Notes: generated by a model from the letters alone, not told the origin. Counted from the first letter of the stretch, positions 50,685 through 60,244 are shown. The stretch: 64,000 bases of DNA from Alphaproteobacteria bacterium (GCA_030429495.1 JAUIFH010000005.1:186001-250000), one strand, 5' to 3'. Made by a program: numbers and translations.

Positions 50685-53477
50685 TCAGCCCGCCAGATCG
50701 CCCCCGGCTGCGAGGCGATGCGCGATAATGGCGGCGGCCCGCTCCGTGTGGCCCACCAACTGCGACGCCATCGTGCCAAGTTCCGACGCGCCGGTCTCGC
50801 GCAGGAGAAAGGCGCGGCCGCCCTCGCCGATCGCGTCCATGTCGAGCGGGTTTTCGGTCAGGAGCCGCCCGCCAGCCTGAAGACGCCAGAGGAAACGGTA
50901 GGATTCCTGCAGTGCCGCGTCCTCGTCCTTCGTCAGGTGGCCAGCACTGCGGCCCGCGCGCAACTGGGCCTCGACCCGCCGCGCCGGGGCGGCGGCGCGC
51001 AGCGCGCAGGACTGGGCCAGAAGCTCGATATCCTGCAACCGCCCCGGGCCGATCTTGGCCTCCCATTCGCCGTCGGGCGCCTTGGCGGCGAAGATGCGTT
51101 CGCGCATCTCGGCGACGTCCGGCAAAACGCGCGCGGCACTGCCCTTGGCCGCCATGATCTCTATTCGCGCGGCGTCGACCTCGTCCGCGAGAGCGGCTTC
51201 CCCCGCGACCGGGCGCGCGCGGGTCAGCGCCAGATGCTCCCAGGTCCACGCCTCCTCCATCTGGTAGCTGCGGAACGACTGGATCGAGGTCGCGACCGGC
51301 CCCTGCCGGCCGGACGGGCGCAGACGCATATCCACCTCGTAGAGCCGGCCATCCGCCATCGGCGCGGAAAGCGCGGTGACGAGCGCCTGGGTCAGCCGCG
51401 CGTAGTAGGTGCGCGCGGGCAAGGGACGCCTGCCGTCCGAGGCCTCGACCCCGTCGGCGTCGTAGATCACGATCAGGTCGAGGTCGGAATGCGCGTTCAG
51501 CCGTTCCGCACCAAGCGACCCCATGCCCATGACAACCGCGCCCCGCCCCGGGGGTGCACCATGTTTGGCGGCGAATTCCTCAACGCAGACCGGCCAGAGC
51601 GCGGCAAGGATCGCACCCGCGAGATCCGCGTATTCGCGTCCTGCTTGGCTCGCGTCGATCAGGCCGCGCAGGTGGTGGACCCCGATGCGGAAATGCCATT
51701 CCCGCGCCCAGAGGCGTGCGGCAGCGAGCCGGCCTTCATAGTCGCCCCGCTCCGTCAGCCGTTCGGCCAGTGCCGCCGTCAGCTCCGCGCCCCCCGGCCA
51801 AGGCGCAAAAAAATCGCCACCGAGCACTGCGTCGAGCACGGCGGCGTTGCGCGAGAGGTAGCTGGCAAGGCCGGGCGCCGTAGCGCATATGTCAACAATC
51901 AGATCGACAAGCTGGGGATTGGCCTCGAATAGCGAAAAAAGCTGAACGCCGGCCGGCAGCCCGGCGAGAAAACCGTCGAGCTGGCGCAGCGCCTCGTGCG
52001 GGTTGGCCGCACGGTCGAGGCGCGAGAGGATTTCGGGCTGGACACGCTTGAAGATCGCAACCGCCCGCTCCGACCGCAGTGCCGGGTAGGACCGCCAGCC
52101 ATCGACGATCTCCTGCATCTCGGGCGTCATCTCGGGGCCGGAGCGCGCCTCGCCCGGCGCGAAGAAGCCCTCGGTCAGGTCGGCGACCCGCTCCAGTCGT
52201 GCCTGAAGCGCCGCGCGGAAAGCGTCCGTGTCGCCCTCCCCGCTCATCCGGGCGATGCGGTCGAACTCCTCCGGCGTAGTCGGCAGAGCATGGGTCTGGG
52301 TGTCGCCCACCATCTGCACGCGGTGCTCCACCTCCCGGTGAAGACGGTAAAGGCCGGTCAGTTCTTCGGCGTCGGCTTCGGGCACCCAGCCCTTCGCGGC
52401 AAGGGCCGCGAGCCCCTTCACGGTCTCGCGCGACCGCAGGTCGGGATCGCGCCCCCCGGCGATAAGCTGCCGCGTCTGGGTGAAGAACTCGATCTCCCGG
52501 ATGCCGCCGACGCCAAGCTTCATGTCGTGCCCCTCAAGCACGATCGGCCCGTGAAGCCCCTTGTGGTCGCGGATGCGCAGCCGCATGTCATGCGCATCCT
52601 GAATGGCCGCGAAATCGAGGTGCCGGCGCCACACGAACGGCGTAAGGGTCGTCAGGAACCGCTCCCCCGCAACAACGTCGCCCGCGCAAGGCCGCGCCTT
52701 GATGTAGGCGGCGCGTTCCCATGTCCTGCCCTGCGCCTCGTAGTATTGTTCCGCCGCCGCCATCGAGATGCAGACCGGCGTGACCGAAGCGTCGGGGCGC
52801 AGGCGCAGGTCGGTGCGGAAGACGTAGCCGTCCGCCGTCAGGTCCGACAGCATCGCCGCCATCTTGCGCACCACGCGGATGAAGGCCGCGCGCGCCTCCT
52901 GCACATCGTCGGGATCGTATCGGGTTTCGTCGAACAGGCAGATGAGGTCGATGTCGGAGGAATAGTTCAACTCCCCCGCCCCCATCTTGCCCATCGCGAG
53001 CGCGACGATGCCCGCCGCCGTCACCACATCCTCCGGGCCGGCGCCGGGAACCTTGCCGCGCCGGATCTCGTCGGCGACGAGGGCGCGCAGCGCCTCGTGC
53101 ACCGCCGTGTCGGCAAGCCGCGTCAGGGCGCCGGTCACGGCCTCAAGCCGCCAGACCCCGCCCAGATCGGCAAGGCCGGCCAGCAGCGCGACGCGCGCCT
53201 TGGCCTTGCGCAGGGCCGAACCAAGCGTGTCGGAGGCCAGTTCCCCGAGCCCGGCCAGCGCATCGTCGAGTGCGGCCTCAGGCGTGCCGGCAAGCGCACC
53301 TTCGAGCCAGTCGGCCTCCCGCCCCATCAGGCCGGCAAGATAGGGGCTGCACCCGGCGGCGCCCTCCAGAAGCGCCCGCAACTCCGGCGCAAGGGCCGCG
53401 AACCGCGCGCGCGGCTCCTCGGTCCAGACCGGATCGAAGGGAATGGGGGTGCGAGTCAGTCGGGTTGCGAAGGTCAT
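50685..53477 (-). CDS. glnE: Bifunctional glutamine synthetase adenylyltransferase/deadenylase
   Basis: A 930-residue protein, the usual length. Two nucleotidyltransferase domains are visible: the deadenylylase GKMGAGELNYSSDIDLICLF (about residues 176-195) and the adenylyltransferase GMGSLGAERLNAHSDLDLIV (about 655-674), each followed by a helical GlnD-PII-UTase-like domain. It tunes glutamine synthetase with PII proteins according to nitrogen status. Confidence 0.95.
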   Translation of the reverse strand: MTFATRLTRTPIPFDPVWTEEPRARFAALAPELRALLEGAAGCSPYLAGLMGREADWLEGALAGTPEAALDDALAGLGELASDTLGSALRKAKARVALLAGLADLGGVWRLEAVTGALTRLADTAVHEALRALVADEIRRGKVPGAGPEDVVTAAGIVALAMGKMGAGELNYSSDIDLICLFDETRYDPDDVQEARAAFIRVVRKMAAMLSDLTADGYVFRTDLRLRPDASVTPVCISMAAAEQYYEAQGRTWERAAYIKARPCAGDVVAGERFLTTLTPFVWRRHLDFAAIQDAHDMRLRIRDHKGLHGPIVLEGHDMKLGVGGIREIEFFTQTRQLIAGGRDPDLRSRETVKGLAALAAKGWVPEADAEELTGLYRLHREVEHRVQMVGDTQTHALPTTPEEFDRIARMSGEGDTDAFRAALQARLERVADLTEGFFAPGEARSGPEMTPEMQEIVDGWRSYPALRSERAVAIFKRVQPEILSRLDRAANPHEALRQLDGFLAGLPAGVQLFSLFEANPQLVDLIVDICATAPGLASYLSRNAAVLDAVLGGDFFAPWPGGAELTAALAERLTERGDYEGRLAAARLWAREWHFRIGVHHLRGLIDASQAGREYADLAGAILAALWPVCVEEFAAKHGAPPGRGAVVMGMGSLGAERLNAHSDLDLIVIYDADGVEASDGRRPLPARTYYARLTQALVTALSAPMADGRLYEVDMRLRPSGRQGPVATSIQSFRSYQMEEAWTWEHLALTRARPVAGEAALADEVDAARIEIMAAKGSAARVLPDVAEMRERIFAAKAPDGEWEAKIGPGRLQDIELLAQSCALRAAAPARRVEAQLRAGRSAGHLTKDEDAALQESYRFLWRLQAGGRLLTENPLDMDAIGEGGRAFLLRETGASELGTMASQLVGHTERAAAIIAHRLAAGGDLAG

Positions 53478-53615
53478 GGCCCGACACTAGCCGGGCCTTG
53501 ACCGGCGTCAACGACCCGCGCGCGGTTGGGCACATTCCACCACATGGGGGCATTGCGATCCCCGGACGGACGTGACTTTGTTGCGGGGCCGATAACCCGA
53601 AGGGAAGATCCCGCG

Positions 53616-54086
53616 ATGAGCAAGAGTCTGAAACGGGTCCGTGGGGCGCTTGAGGCCGCCGGAGCCGATGTTCGCGTCCTGGAGATGCCGACCGAAACCC
53701 GGACGGCACAGCAGGCGGCCGATGCGGCGGGCTGCACCCTCGACCAGATCGCCAAGTCGATCATCTTCCGGGGCGAGGAAAGCGGCCATGTCGTGCTGTT
53801 CCTGACGGCAGGCGGCAACCGGGTGGACCCGGCCAAGGCGAGCGCGGTCGCGGGCCAACCCCTCGGTAAGGCCGATGCGGACCTGATCCGCGCCGAAACC
53901 GGCTTTGCCATCGGCGGCGTCGCCCCGGTCGGGCACCTGACCCCGATCCGCAGCTATTTCGACCCGCGCCTGCTGGATTTCAACGAGGTCTGGGGGGCGG
54001 CGGGCACACCGCGCCACATCTTCGCGATCGCGCCGGGAACATTGCTGGAGATCACGGGCGCGGAGCCTGCCGATTTCACCGCCTGA
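53616..54086 (+). CDS. YbaK/EbsC-type aminoacyl-tRNA deacylase
   Basis: A 156-residue protein from the ATG at 53616; the frame is open to 53526. KSIIFRGEESGHVVLFLTAG and the GGVAPVGHLTPIRSYFDPRL segment with the RL-x-(FN) pattern match the YbaK/ProX family, which hydrolyses mischarged tRNA such as Cys-tRNA-Pro. The exact specificity among YbaK, ProXp-ala and others is not decidable by eye. Confidence 0.9.
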   Translation: MSKSLKRVRGALEAAGADVRVLEMPTETRTAQQAADAAGCTLDQIAKSIIFRGEESGHVVLFLTAGGNRVDPAKASAVAGQPLGKADADLIRAETGFAIGGVAPVGHLTPIRSYFDPRLLDFNEVWGAAGTPRHIFAIAPGTLLEITGAEPADFTA

Positions 54087-54101
54087 CGGCCTACTCAAAA
54101 A

Positions 54102-54179
54102 ATGTAAAAAAGTTTTACATCACCTCTTGACGCAGGGCCTCCCCATTCCGATGTTGATCTATGTGAAAGGCATTCACAT
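54102..54179. promoter_or_regulatory. Two matching 17-bp palindromes around a candidate promoter
   Basis: Site 1 (54102-54120) has arms ATGTAAAA and TTTTACAT; site 2 (54161-54179) has arms ATGTGAA and TTCACAT. Both contain a 17-bp core of the form TGTRAA-N5-TTYACA. TTGACG (54127-54132), with a weak GATGTT 17 bases later, lies between them. The arrangement suggests one regulator binding both sides of the promoter of the DUF2852 gene. Confidence 0.65.
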
Positions 54180-54201
54180 GGATTTCAACGGAGGAACGTC
54201 A

Positions 54202-54672
54202 ATGTCCACCATCGCCGCCTGGCCCTCGCGGGCCGAAATGTGGCTCGACGAGCGCGGCAAGGGCGCATGGATCATCGCCATGGTGCTCGGTTTCATCTTT
54301 TTCTGGCCCGTCGGGCTCGCCCTTCTCGCCTATATGATCTGGAGCAAGCGGATGTTCTCGAAAAGCTACGGCAGGAGCCGCCATGACGCCCATACCCACA
54401 TGTCGCGCTGCCATGCGCGCCGGCACGGGTTCCGTTCATCCGGCAACACCGCCTTCGACGCCTACAAGGCCGACACGCTCGACCGGCTGGAGCGCGAACA
54501 GGAAGAATTCGAAGCCTTCCTGAAACGGCTGCGGGAAAGCAAGGACAAGGCCGAGTTCGACCAGTATCTCGATCAGCGCGCCCATGCCACGCACGAGGCG
54601 GATAGCGACGACGAAGGCGATGACAACGACGGGACCGACAGGCGCGGCGGCCCGGAACGCGGCCGCTACTGA
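54202..54672 (+). CDS. DUF2852 family membrane protein
   Basis: A 156-residue protein from the ATG at 54202 (MSTIAAWPSRAEMWLDERGKG); the open frame begins earlier at 54127. One transmembrane helix (AWIIAMVLGFIFFWPVGLALLAYMIW, about residues 24-49), a His-rich patch (RHDAHTHMSRCHARRHG), a coiled-coil (DRLEREQEEFEAFLKRLRESKDKAEFDQYL) and an acidic C-terminus. It matches the DUF2852 family; function unknown. A strong terminator follows. Confidence 0.82.
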   Translation: MSTIAAWPSRAEMWLDERGKGAWIIAMVLGFIFFWPVGLALLAYMIWSKRMFSKSYGRSRHDAHTHMSRCHARRHGFRSSGNTAFDAYKADTLDRLEREQEEFEAFLKRLRESKDKAEFDQYLDQRAHATHEADSDDEGDDNDGTDRRGGPERGRY

Positions 54673-54690
54673 CACCACGGACACATCGCA

Positions 54691-54725
54691 GGGGCGGCCC
54701 GGTTTTCGGGCCGCCCCGGCTTTTT
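54691..54725 (+). terminator. Intrinsic terminator after the DUF2852 gene
   Basis: GGGGCGGCCCG (54691-54701) and CGGGCCGCCCC (54707-54717) form an 11-bp stem with a gtttt loop, followed by ggcttttt. Confidence 0.9.
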
Positions 54726-54823
54726 GAACCACGATAGCGGTCAAACTCCGGGCTTGGCGGATGTGATACTCCTTGCTAACGTTTCCGTGCGCCAATCTCA
54801 CAGACCGCCGACCCTGCTTTTTC

Positions 54824-55663
54824 ATGCGCCATACACTGCCCATAGCGCCCCAGTTTTATGTGACGGCTCCGCAACCGTGTCCTTATCTCGAGGGCCGGTC
54901 CGAACGGAAGCTGTTCACCGCGCTACAGGGCGACAGCGCCGAGAAGCTGAATGACGCGCTGTCCAAGCAAGGCTTCCGACGGTCGCAGAACGTGCTTTAC
55001 CGCCCATCCTGCGCGGAATGCACCGGCTGCCTTTCCGCCCGCATCCGGGTCGCCGATTTCTCGCCGTCGCGCAGCCAGCGCCGCACGTTGAAGCGCAACG
55101 CGGACCTGCGGCGCGAGGCAACGAGCCCGTGGGCGACGGAAGATCAATACGCCCTGTTCCGCCGCTATCTCGACAGCCGGCACGCCGACGGCGGCATGGC
55201 CGACATGGATATTTTCGAGTTCGCCGCGATGATCGAGGAAACGCCGGTCAAGAGCCGGGTCGTCGAATACACCGCGCCGGCGGATGACGGCGACCGGCGC
55301 AAGCTGACCGCGGTCTGCCTGACCGACGTTCTCGATGACGGGCTGTCGATGGTCTACAGCTTCTACGATCCCGAACGGATCAACGACAGCCTCGGCACGT
55401 ATATCATTCTCGACCATGTCGAGATCGCGCGCCGCGCGGGCCTGCCCTATGTCTATCTCGGCTACTGGGTGCCCGGGAGCCGCAAGATGGGCTACAAGGC
55501 CGGGTTCGGCGCGCTGGAAATCTACAAGAGCGGACGCTGGCAGGATATAGGCGATCCCGGTCACCATTCGTCCGAGACTCACCCGCTTTCGGTGGACCCG
55601 ATCGCCGAGCAGGTGGCACGGATCGCGCTGCCCGAGGCACGGCCGACAACTCCCCGGCGTTGA
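54824..55663 (+). CDS. bpt: Aspartate/glutamate leucyltransferase
   Basis: About 279 residues from the ATG at 54824. The conserved N-terminal [16 protein letters not shown], the cysteine-rich [18 protein letters not shown], and [20 protein letters not shown] are the Bpt signature, related to eukaryotic ATE1. It attaches leucine to proteins with N-terminal Asp or Glu so that ClpS/ClpAP can degrade them. The frame is open to 54773. Copy 2 of the repeat element begins immediately after its stop. Confidence 0.93.
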   Translation: MRHTLPIAPQFYVTAPQPCPYLEGRSERKLFTALQGDSAEKLNDALSKQGFRRSQNVLYRPSCAECTGCLSARIRVADFSPSRSQRRTLKRNADLRREATSPWATEDQYALFRRYLDSRHADGGMADMDIFEFAAMIEETPVKSRVVEYTAPADDGDRRKLTAVCLTDVLDDGLSMVYSFYDPERINDSLGTYIILDHVEIARRAGLPYVYLGYWVPGSRKMGYKAGFGALEIYKSGRWQDIGDPGHHSSETHPLSVDPIAEQVARIALPEARPTTPRR

Positions 55664-55750
55664 AGCGTTTCGGGTTTCGATTGAAACAGCACCTATCAGA
55701 GTTCGAACGAAAAAGGTTCGAGTTCTGATTTAACTTCAACCCGAAACGCT
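55664..55750. repeat. Palindromic intergenic repeat element, copy 2
   Basis: An 87-bp element with 13-bp terminal inverted repeats agcgtttcgggtt (55664-55676) and aacccgaaacgct (55738-55750). Inside, the stem ATCAGAGTTCGAAC and GTTCGAGTTCTGAT forms an imperfect hairpin around gaaaaag. It starts at the base after the bpt stop and ends 18 bases before the stop of the convergent trans-sulfuration gene. It differs from copy 1 mainly by lacking the duplicated 52-bp internal unit. Confidence 0.8.
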
Positions 55751-55768
55751 ATTGACCCCGCCGGTCGC

Positions 55769-56881
55769 CTACCGTGCGGCGTCAAGCGCTGCCGCGAGCG
55801 CGGACCACAGGGCTTCGGCCGGCTCGCATCCGACTGACAGCCGCACGAAACCGGGATCGACCGCGTCACCCCAGCGGGCGCGCCGCTCTGCCGCGCTGTG
55901 GACGCCGCCGAAAGAGGTCGCCGGCCGGAGCAGCGCGCAGCCGCCGATGAAGCGCTCGGCCACCCCCGCATCAGCGAAGGTGAGACCGATGAGAAAGCCC
56001 GCGCGCTGCATCTGTTGGCGCGCGAGCGCATGGGACGGGTCCTGTTCAAGGCCCGGAAAACGGACCCCGCGCAGCGCGGGATGTACGGCAAGGCGTGGGG
56101 CCAGCGCCTCGGCGGTGTCGCACATGCGGGTGAAGCGCAGTTCCAGCGTCTCGAGCCCACGATGGGCAAGCCATGCCTCGAACGGCCCGGGGATGCTGCC
56201 GGAGAGCCGGCGCCAGTCCGCCAGCGCCGCCATCAGGTCCGCATCGCGCGTGGCGACATGGCCAAGCAGCAGGTCCGAATGCCCGTTCATCGCCTTGGTA
56301 TCGGCAGAGACAACGGCATCGGCGCCCAGATCGAGCGGGCGCTGTCCGAACGGTGTCATCGCAGTGTTGTCCACGACCGAAATGCCACCCGCCGCACGGA
56401 CCGACGCCGCGATGGCGGCGATGTCGCAGGTATCGAGGCCGGGATTGCACGGCGTCTCGATGAAGACGAGGCGATAGCCGTCGAACCCGCCTTCGGTAAA
56501 GGTGGCGGTCGCCCGGATCGCGAAGGTGACGCCCATCGGCGCAAGGAAGCGTTCGGCCAGCGCGCGGGTAGCATAGTAGCCATCGGCCGGAAGCAGGACG
56601 CGGTCGCCGGGGCGCAGCACCGCGAAGAACACGGCTGCGATCGCCGCCATTCCCGACGGAAAGGCAAGGCACGGCGCGTCCTCAAGATGGCCAAGCGCCT
56701 TTTCCAGCCCCTCCCAGGTCGCGTTGTGGGTACGGCCGTACTGCGCCGATCCCGCCGGATCCCCCGGCAGGTGATACATCGAGGCCATCGTAAGGGGCAT
56801 CGGCAGCGGATCTCCCTTGCCGAGCGTCTGCCCCCGCAGGTGCAGCAGCTCGGCCGCGCGCCGGCTTTCGTCACTGTTCAT
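55769..56881 (-). CDS. PLP-dependent trans-sulfuration enzyme (cystathionine gamma-lyase-like)
   Basis: A 370-residue Cys/Met-metabolism PLP enzyme. MYHLPG (substrate end), AVVSADTKAMNGHSD (Schiff-base lysine, about residue 194), FPSGMAAIAAVF and the SFGGVHSAAERRARWGD C-terminal region fit the family. Cystathionine gamma-lyase or methionine gamma-lyase action is plausible; the substrate is not decidable by eye. It stands 16 bp downstream of the TRAP large permease on the same strand, possibly co-transcribed at low level. Confidence 0.88.
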   Translation of the reverse strand: MNSDESRRAAELLHLRGQTLGKGDPLPMPLTMASMYHLPGDPAGSAQYGRTHNATWEGLEKALGHLEDAPCLAFPSGMAAIAAVFFAVLRPGDRVLLPADGYYATRALAERFLAPMGVTFAIRATATFTEGGFDGYRLVFIETPCNPGLDTCDIAAIAASVRAAGGISVVDNTAMTPFGQRPLDLGADAVVSADTKAMNGHSDLLLGHVATRDADLMAALADWRRLSGSIPGPFEAWLAHRGLETLELRFTRMCDTAEALAPRLAVHPALRGVRFPGLEQDPSHALARQQMQRAGFLIGLTFADAGVAERFIGGCALLRPATSFGGVHSAAERRARWGDAVDPGFVRLSVGCEPAEALWSALAAALDAAR

Positions 56882-56897
56882 GCGGCCCCCCGCCAGT

Positions 56898-59255
56898 TCA
56901 GTTGTTCGGCAGGAGGTCCGGCACGATCGTCACGATGCCGGGGAAGGCCCAGAGGATCGCCAGCCCGACGACCTGGATCAGGACGAAGGGAATGACGCCG
57001 CGATAGATCATGGCGGTCGTGACGCTCGCCGGTGCGACGCCACGCAGATAGAACAGCGCGAAGCCGAAGGGCGGTGTCAGGAACGAGGTTTGCAGGTTCA
57101 CGGTGATCATGATCGTCACCCAGGACGGGTCGTAGGTGCCGCCGTAGATCACCGGCCCGACGATGGGCACGACGATGTAGATGATCTCGAGGAAGTCGAG
57201 CACGAAGCCCAGGATGAACAGCACCACCATGACGATCAGGAAGGCCGTCCATTCCTGCTCGAACGAGCGGAGGAACGACTGGATATAGTGTTCCCCACCG
57301 AAGGAGATCAGCACGAGGTTGAGGATCTGCGAGCCGATGAGGATGGTGAAAACCATCGACGTCACCTTCGCCGTCTCGCGCACCACCGGGCCGAGGACGG
57401 AGGCGCGCAGAAGCACCCAGCAGGCATAGAGGATGCCGAACATGGCGAAGAAATAGAGCCCGCGCGCGGCGTAGTACGCGATCATGTCGGCCGTTCCGAT
57501 ATCGGACCGGTTGATCCTGAGGTCAAAATTGATGCCGACGAGGATCATGACGATGATCGCGAAAGACGCCGCGAGGATGACGACGCCGCTTCTCTTCTCG
57601 TCATGCAGCTTGCGGTAGGCGGCAAGCAGAAGCGCCCCGCCCGCACCGAGCGCCGCAGCGGGCGTCGGGTTGGTGATGCCGCCGAGGATCGAGCCGAGCA
57701 CGGCGACGATCAGAACCAGCGGCGGGAACACCACGCGCACCAGATCGTTATGCGACATGCTGCCGGCCGCGGCGGCGCAGCCGTAAAGCGTGATCGCAAA
57801 GGGAATGGCGAGCCAGAGGAAGGCCGGGCCTGCCGTCATCGTCACCGGAATGAACAGCGCGTCCACCAACAGCCCGAGCGCGATGCCCGCGGCCCCGATC
57901 ATCAGCGGCCGGGGATCGGCGGTGGGCGATACCCCGCGCGCCATCGCGAGAAGAAGTGCTGCCAGCGTGAAGAGGATCGCGACCCCGGTGCCGATCGGGG
58001 CGGCGCCGTCGATCTTCGCGACGCGCGCGGCGGCCAGTTCCTCGGCGCTGCGGCGATGGCTTTGGGCGACGCCGCCGGCGGCGTCGATCTCGGCCTGCTG
58101 GGCGATGGCGGCGTCCCACGCCGCCTGCCCGTGCAGTTCGATCATCGACGCCTGGCACTGCTCGGACACGCGGGTCCTGAGGCTTGCCGTCTGGCCGGCA
58201 TCAGTGAAGCTGTCCACCGTCAGGTCCTGGCTGCCGACGATCCCGGCCTGCCCGGCCAAAAGCATCCCGCCAATCAGTGCGACCGGCGCCAGCACGAACC
58301 AGCGCAGCGCGTCGGACCGGGTGACGACCTCGCCCCCGACCGGCTCAAGCGAGACGGGCGGTGCCTTGTCGGGATTGACCAGAGCATAGCCGAATGCATA
58401 GAGGCCGTAGAGCGTGGCGAGGAGAATGCCCGGCAGCAGCGCGGCCTGAAACAGCGTGCCGACCGACAGCACCGCCGCCTCGCCGAGATAGGTCAGCGCA
58501 TCCGAACAGCCCGCGGCAGAGGCGCGGATTTCCTGCCCGGCGGCGTAGAGGTCCCCGGCGAGGGTGCCGAGAAGGACGATGACGATCGACGGCGGGATGA
58601 TCTGGCCAAGCGTGCCGGATGCTGCGATGACACCGGTCGCCAGTTCGGGCGAGTACTTGTTCCGAAGCATCGTCGGCAGCGACAGGAGGCCCATCGTGAC
58701 GACGGTGGCCCCGACGATGCCGGTGGAGGCGGCAAGGAAAGCGCCGACGACGACGACCGACACGGCAAGCCCGCCCGGCAGCGGCCCGAAGACCCGCGCC
58801 ATCGTGGTCAGCAGTTCGTTCGCGATCTTCGACCGTTCCAGCGTGATGCCCATCATGACGAACATGAGCACGGCAAGCAGCGTTTCGATCGACTGGCCAG
58901 CGAAGACGCGTTCGTTCATGCGGTTGACGATGAAGGCGATGTTGCGGTCCATCGCAACTTCCCAGCCGCCCGCGAACAAGGGCTCGGTCGCTCTGGGCAG
59001 ATCGGGATAGTTGAATTTCGATATTTCGATCTCGGGTATGCCCTGCGCCAGAAGCGCCCGGTAGCCGTCGGATCCGCGATCCACGAATTCGTGGACGAGA
59101 AGCCCGGATGAATCGAGCGCGGCGAGTATGCCGAAGGCGATGACCCCTGCCCCGCCCAGCGCGAAGGCAACAGGAAAGCCCGACAAGATGCCCGCGAACA
59201 GGCAGAGAAACACGATGATCAGGCCGATTTCGACGCCGTCAAATCCCAGAAACAT
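56898..59255 (-). CDS. TRAP transporter large permease (DctM/TakM type, extended)
   Basis: A 785-residue membrane protein; classical DctM subunits are about 430. It has DctM-type helices from residue about 5, the repeated GxxxxxPPS pattern (GQIIPPSIVIVLLGTLAGDLY, about residue 220), then a non-standard central region with a soluble helical insert (VSEQCQASMIELHGQAAWDA, about 370-400) and additional membrane segments before the C-terminal half (VDFLEIIYIVVPIVGPVI). This long form resembles TRAP systems for 2-oxo acids in Rhodobacter. It works with the small permease and binding protein upstream. Confidence 0.87.
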   Translation of the reverse strand: MFLGFDGVEIGLIIVFLCLFAGILSGFPVAFALGGAGVIAFGILAALDSSGLLVHEFVDRGSDGYRALLAQGIPEIEISKFNYPDLPRATEPLFAGGWEVAMDRNIAFIVNRMNERVFAGQSIETLLAVLMFVMMGITLERSKIANELLTTMARVFGPLPGGLAVSVVVVGAFLAASTGIVGATVVTMGLLSLPTMLRNKYSPELATGVIAASGTLGQIIPPSIVIVLLGTLAGDLYAAGQEIRASAAGCSDALTYLGEAAVLSVGTLFQAALLPGILLATLYGLYAFGYALVNPDKAPPVSLEPVGGEVVTRSDALRWFVLAPVALIGGMLLAGQAGIVGSQDLTVDSFTDAGQTASLRTRVSEQCQASMIELHGQAAWDAAIAQQAEIDAAGGVAQSHRRSAEELAAARVAKIDGAAPIGTGVAILFTLAALLLAMARGVSPTADPRPLMIGAAGIALGLLVDALFIPVTMTAGPAFLWLAIPFAITLYGCAAAAGSMSHNDLVRVVFPPLVLIVAVLGSILGGITNPTPAAALGAGGALLLAAYRKLHDEKRSGVVILAASFAIIVMILVGINFDLRINRSDIGTADMIAYYAARGLYFFAMFGILYACWVLLRASVLGPVVRETAKVTSMVFTILIGSQILNLVLISFGGEHYIQSFLRSFEQEWTAFLIVMVVLFILGFVLDFLEIIYIVVPIVGPVIYGGTYDPSWVTIMITVNLQTSFLTPPFGFALFYLRGVAPASVTTAMIYRGVIPFVLIQVVGLAILWAFPGIVTIVPDLLPNN

Positions 59256-59269
59256 GATCCATCTGCCCC

Positions 59270-60196
59270 TTAATGCGTGCCTTCATAGGCTTCTTCACCC
59301 GCGCCGAGGGTGTCTTTGTCGAGATACCTGCCATTGCTTGACGGCCCTTCGATGAACTCCAGAAGCGAGCGCCAGAAGAAGGAGACCGCGTGCAGGAAGG
59401 TGAGCGCGACGAAGCTCAGGATCAGGATCTTGAAGAGGAAATAGGCGTCAAAGCCATTCGGGCTGAAGCCGATCGTCTCGATGTTCCAGCGCACGGCCTT
59501 GGCCTTGAGCAGAAGCTTGTCGAGCGAGTCGGACGCCGATGAGTTCGGCACGACCATCACGCGCCAGAAGAAGAACCACGCAAAGAGCCAGGTCAGCGTG
59601 GCGACCGGAATCATGAAGAAAAGCGACCCGAACATGTCGATGGCCTTCTTCCAGCGGTAGGAGACGCCGGAATAGATCAGGTCGACCCGAACATGGCCGC
59701 CCTGCACGAACGTGTAGGTGACGCAGAGCGCCACGATCATTGCGTTGTAGAGCTTGAGCTCTTCCGACCACCAGCTGAGGTCCTTGGTGAAGCCGATGCC
59801 GAAGGCGCCGAATTCGATCTGCGCGACGCGGAAGATGCGCTGAAGGAAGACGATGGCGATCTGCTGGATAACCATGATCAGGCCGACCCAGGCAACGATC
59901 CGGCCGATGCCGTTGGCGAACCATTCAAGGCCGCGGACATAGGCCCACATTAAGGGACGGCGCCAGAGACCGACCGCCGTCAGTATCAGGAAGAGGACCA
60001 GAACGACAAAGAAAAGCTCGGACGACGCGCCGTAGTAGATGAACCGCATCAGCGATTCCTTGACCTCGGGCGTCGGCATCGGCTGGTTGATATACGGCAA
60101 CCACGCCAACCATTCCCCGGGATGGGTGACAGCGTAGAAGAAATTCGCAAAAGCACCGAAAATATTGGCGATAAGCCGCATGATGGCGTCGACCAT
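59270..60196 (-). CDS. TRAP transporter small permease (DctQ type)
   Basis: A 308-residue four-helix membrane protein, longer than usual (about 170-230) owing to extra segments at the N- and C-terminus (LIANIFGAFANFFYAVTHPG; LILSFVALTFLHAVSFFWRS). The core GRIVAWVGLIMVIQQIAIVFL ... FVQGGHVRVDLIYSGVSYRW is typical DctQ. It forms the permease complex with the large subunit, 14 bp downstream. Confidence 0.87.
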   Translation of the reverse strand: MVDAIMRLIANIFGAFANFFYAVTHPGEWLAWLPYINQPMPTPEVKESLMRFIYYGASSELFFVVLVLFLILTAVGLWRRPLMWAYVRGLEWFANGIGRIVAWVGLIMVIQQIAIVFLQRIFRVAQIEFGAFGIGFTKDLSWWSEELKLYNAMIVALCVTYTFVQGGHVRVDLIYSGVSYRWKKAIDMFGSLFFMIPVATLTWLFAWFFFWRVMVVPNSSASDSLDKLLLKAKAVRWNIETIGFSPNGFDAYFLFKILILSFVALTFLHAVSFFWRSLLEFIEGPSSNGRYLDKDTLGAGEEAYEGTH

Positions 60197-60244
60197 CGTA
60201 TCCCCCCATCATTCCGGCGGCGCTTCAGCGCCTTTCCGGATCGT

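Noticed and set aside
54161-54179. CRP/FNR box in front of the DUF2852 gene
   Set aside because: The spacing between TGTGA and TCACA is 7, not 6, and the FNR TTGAT core is absent.
56817-59111. 764-residue open frame antisense to the TRAP large permease
   Set aside because: Composition is highly biased (Arg, Asp, His, Gly) and motif-free; the membrane protein on the other strand is clear.
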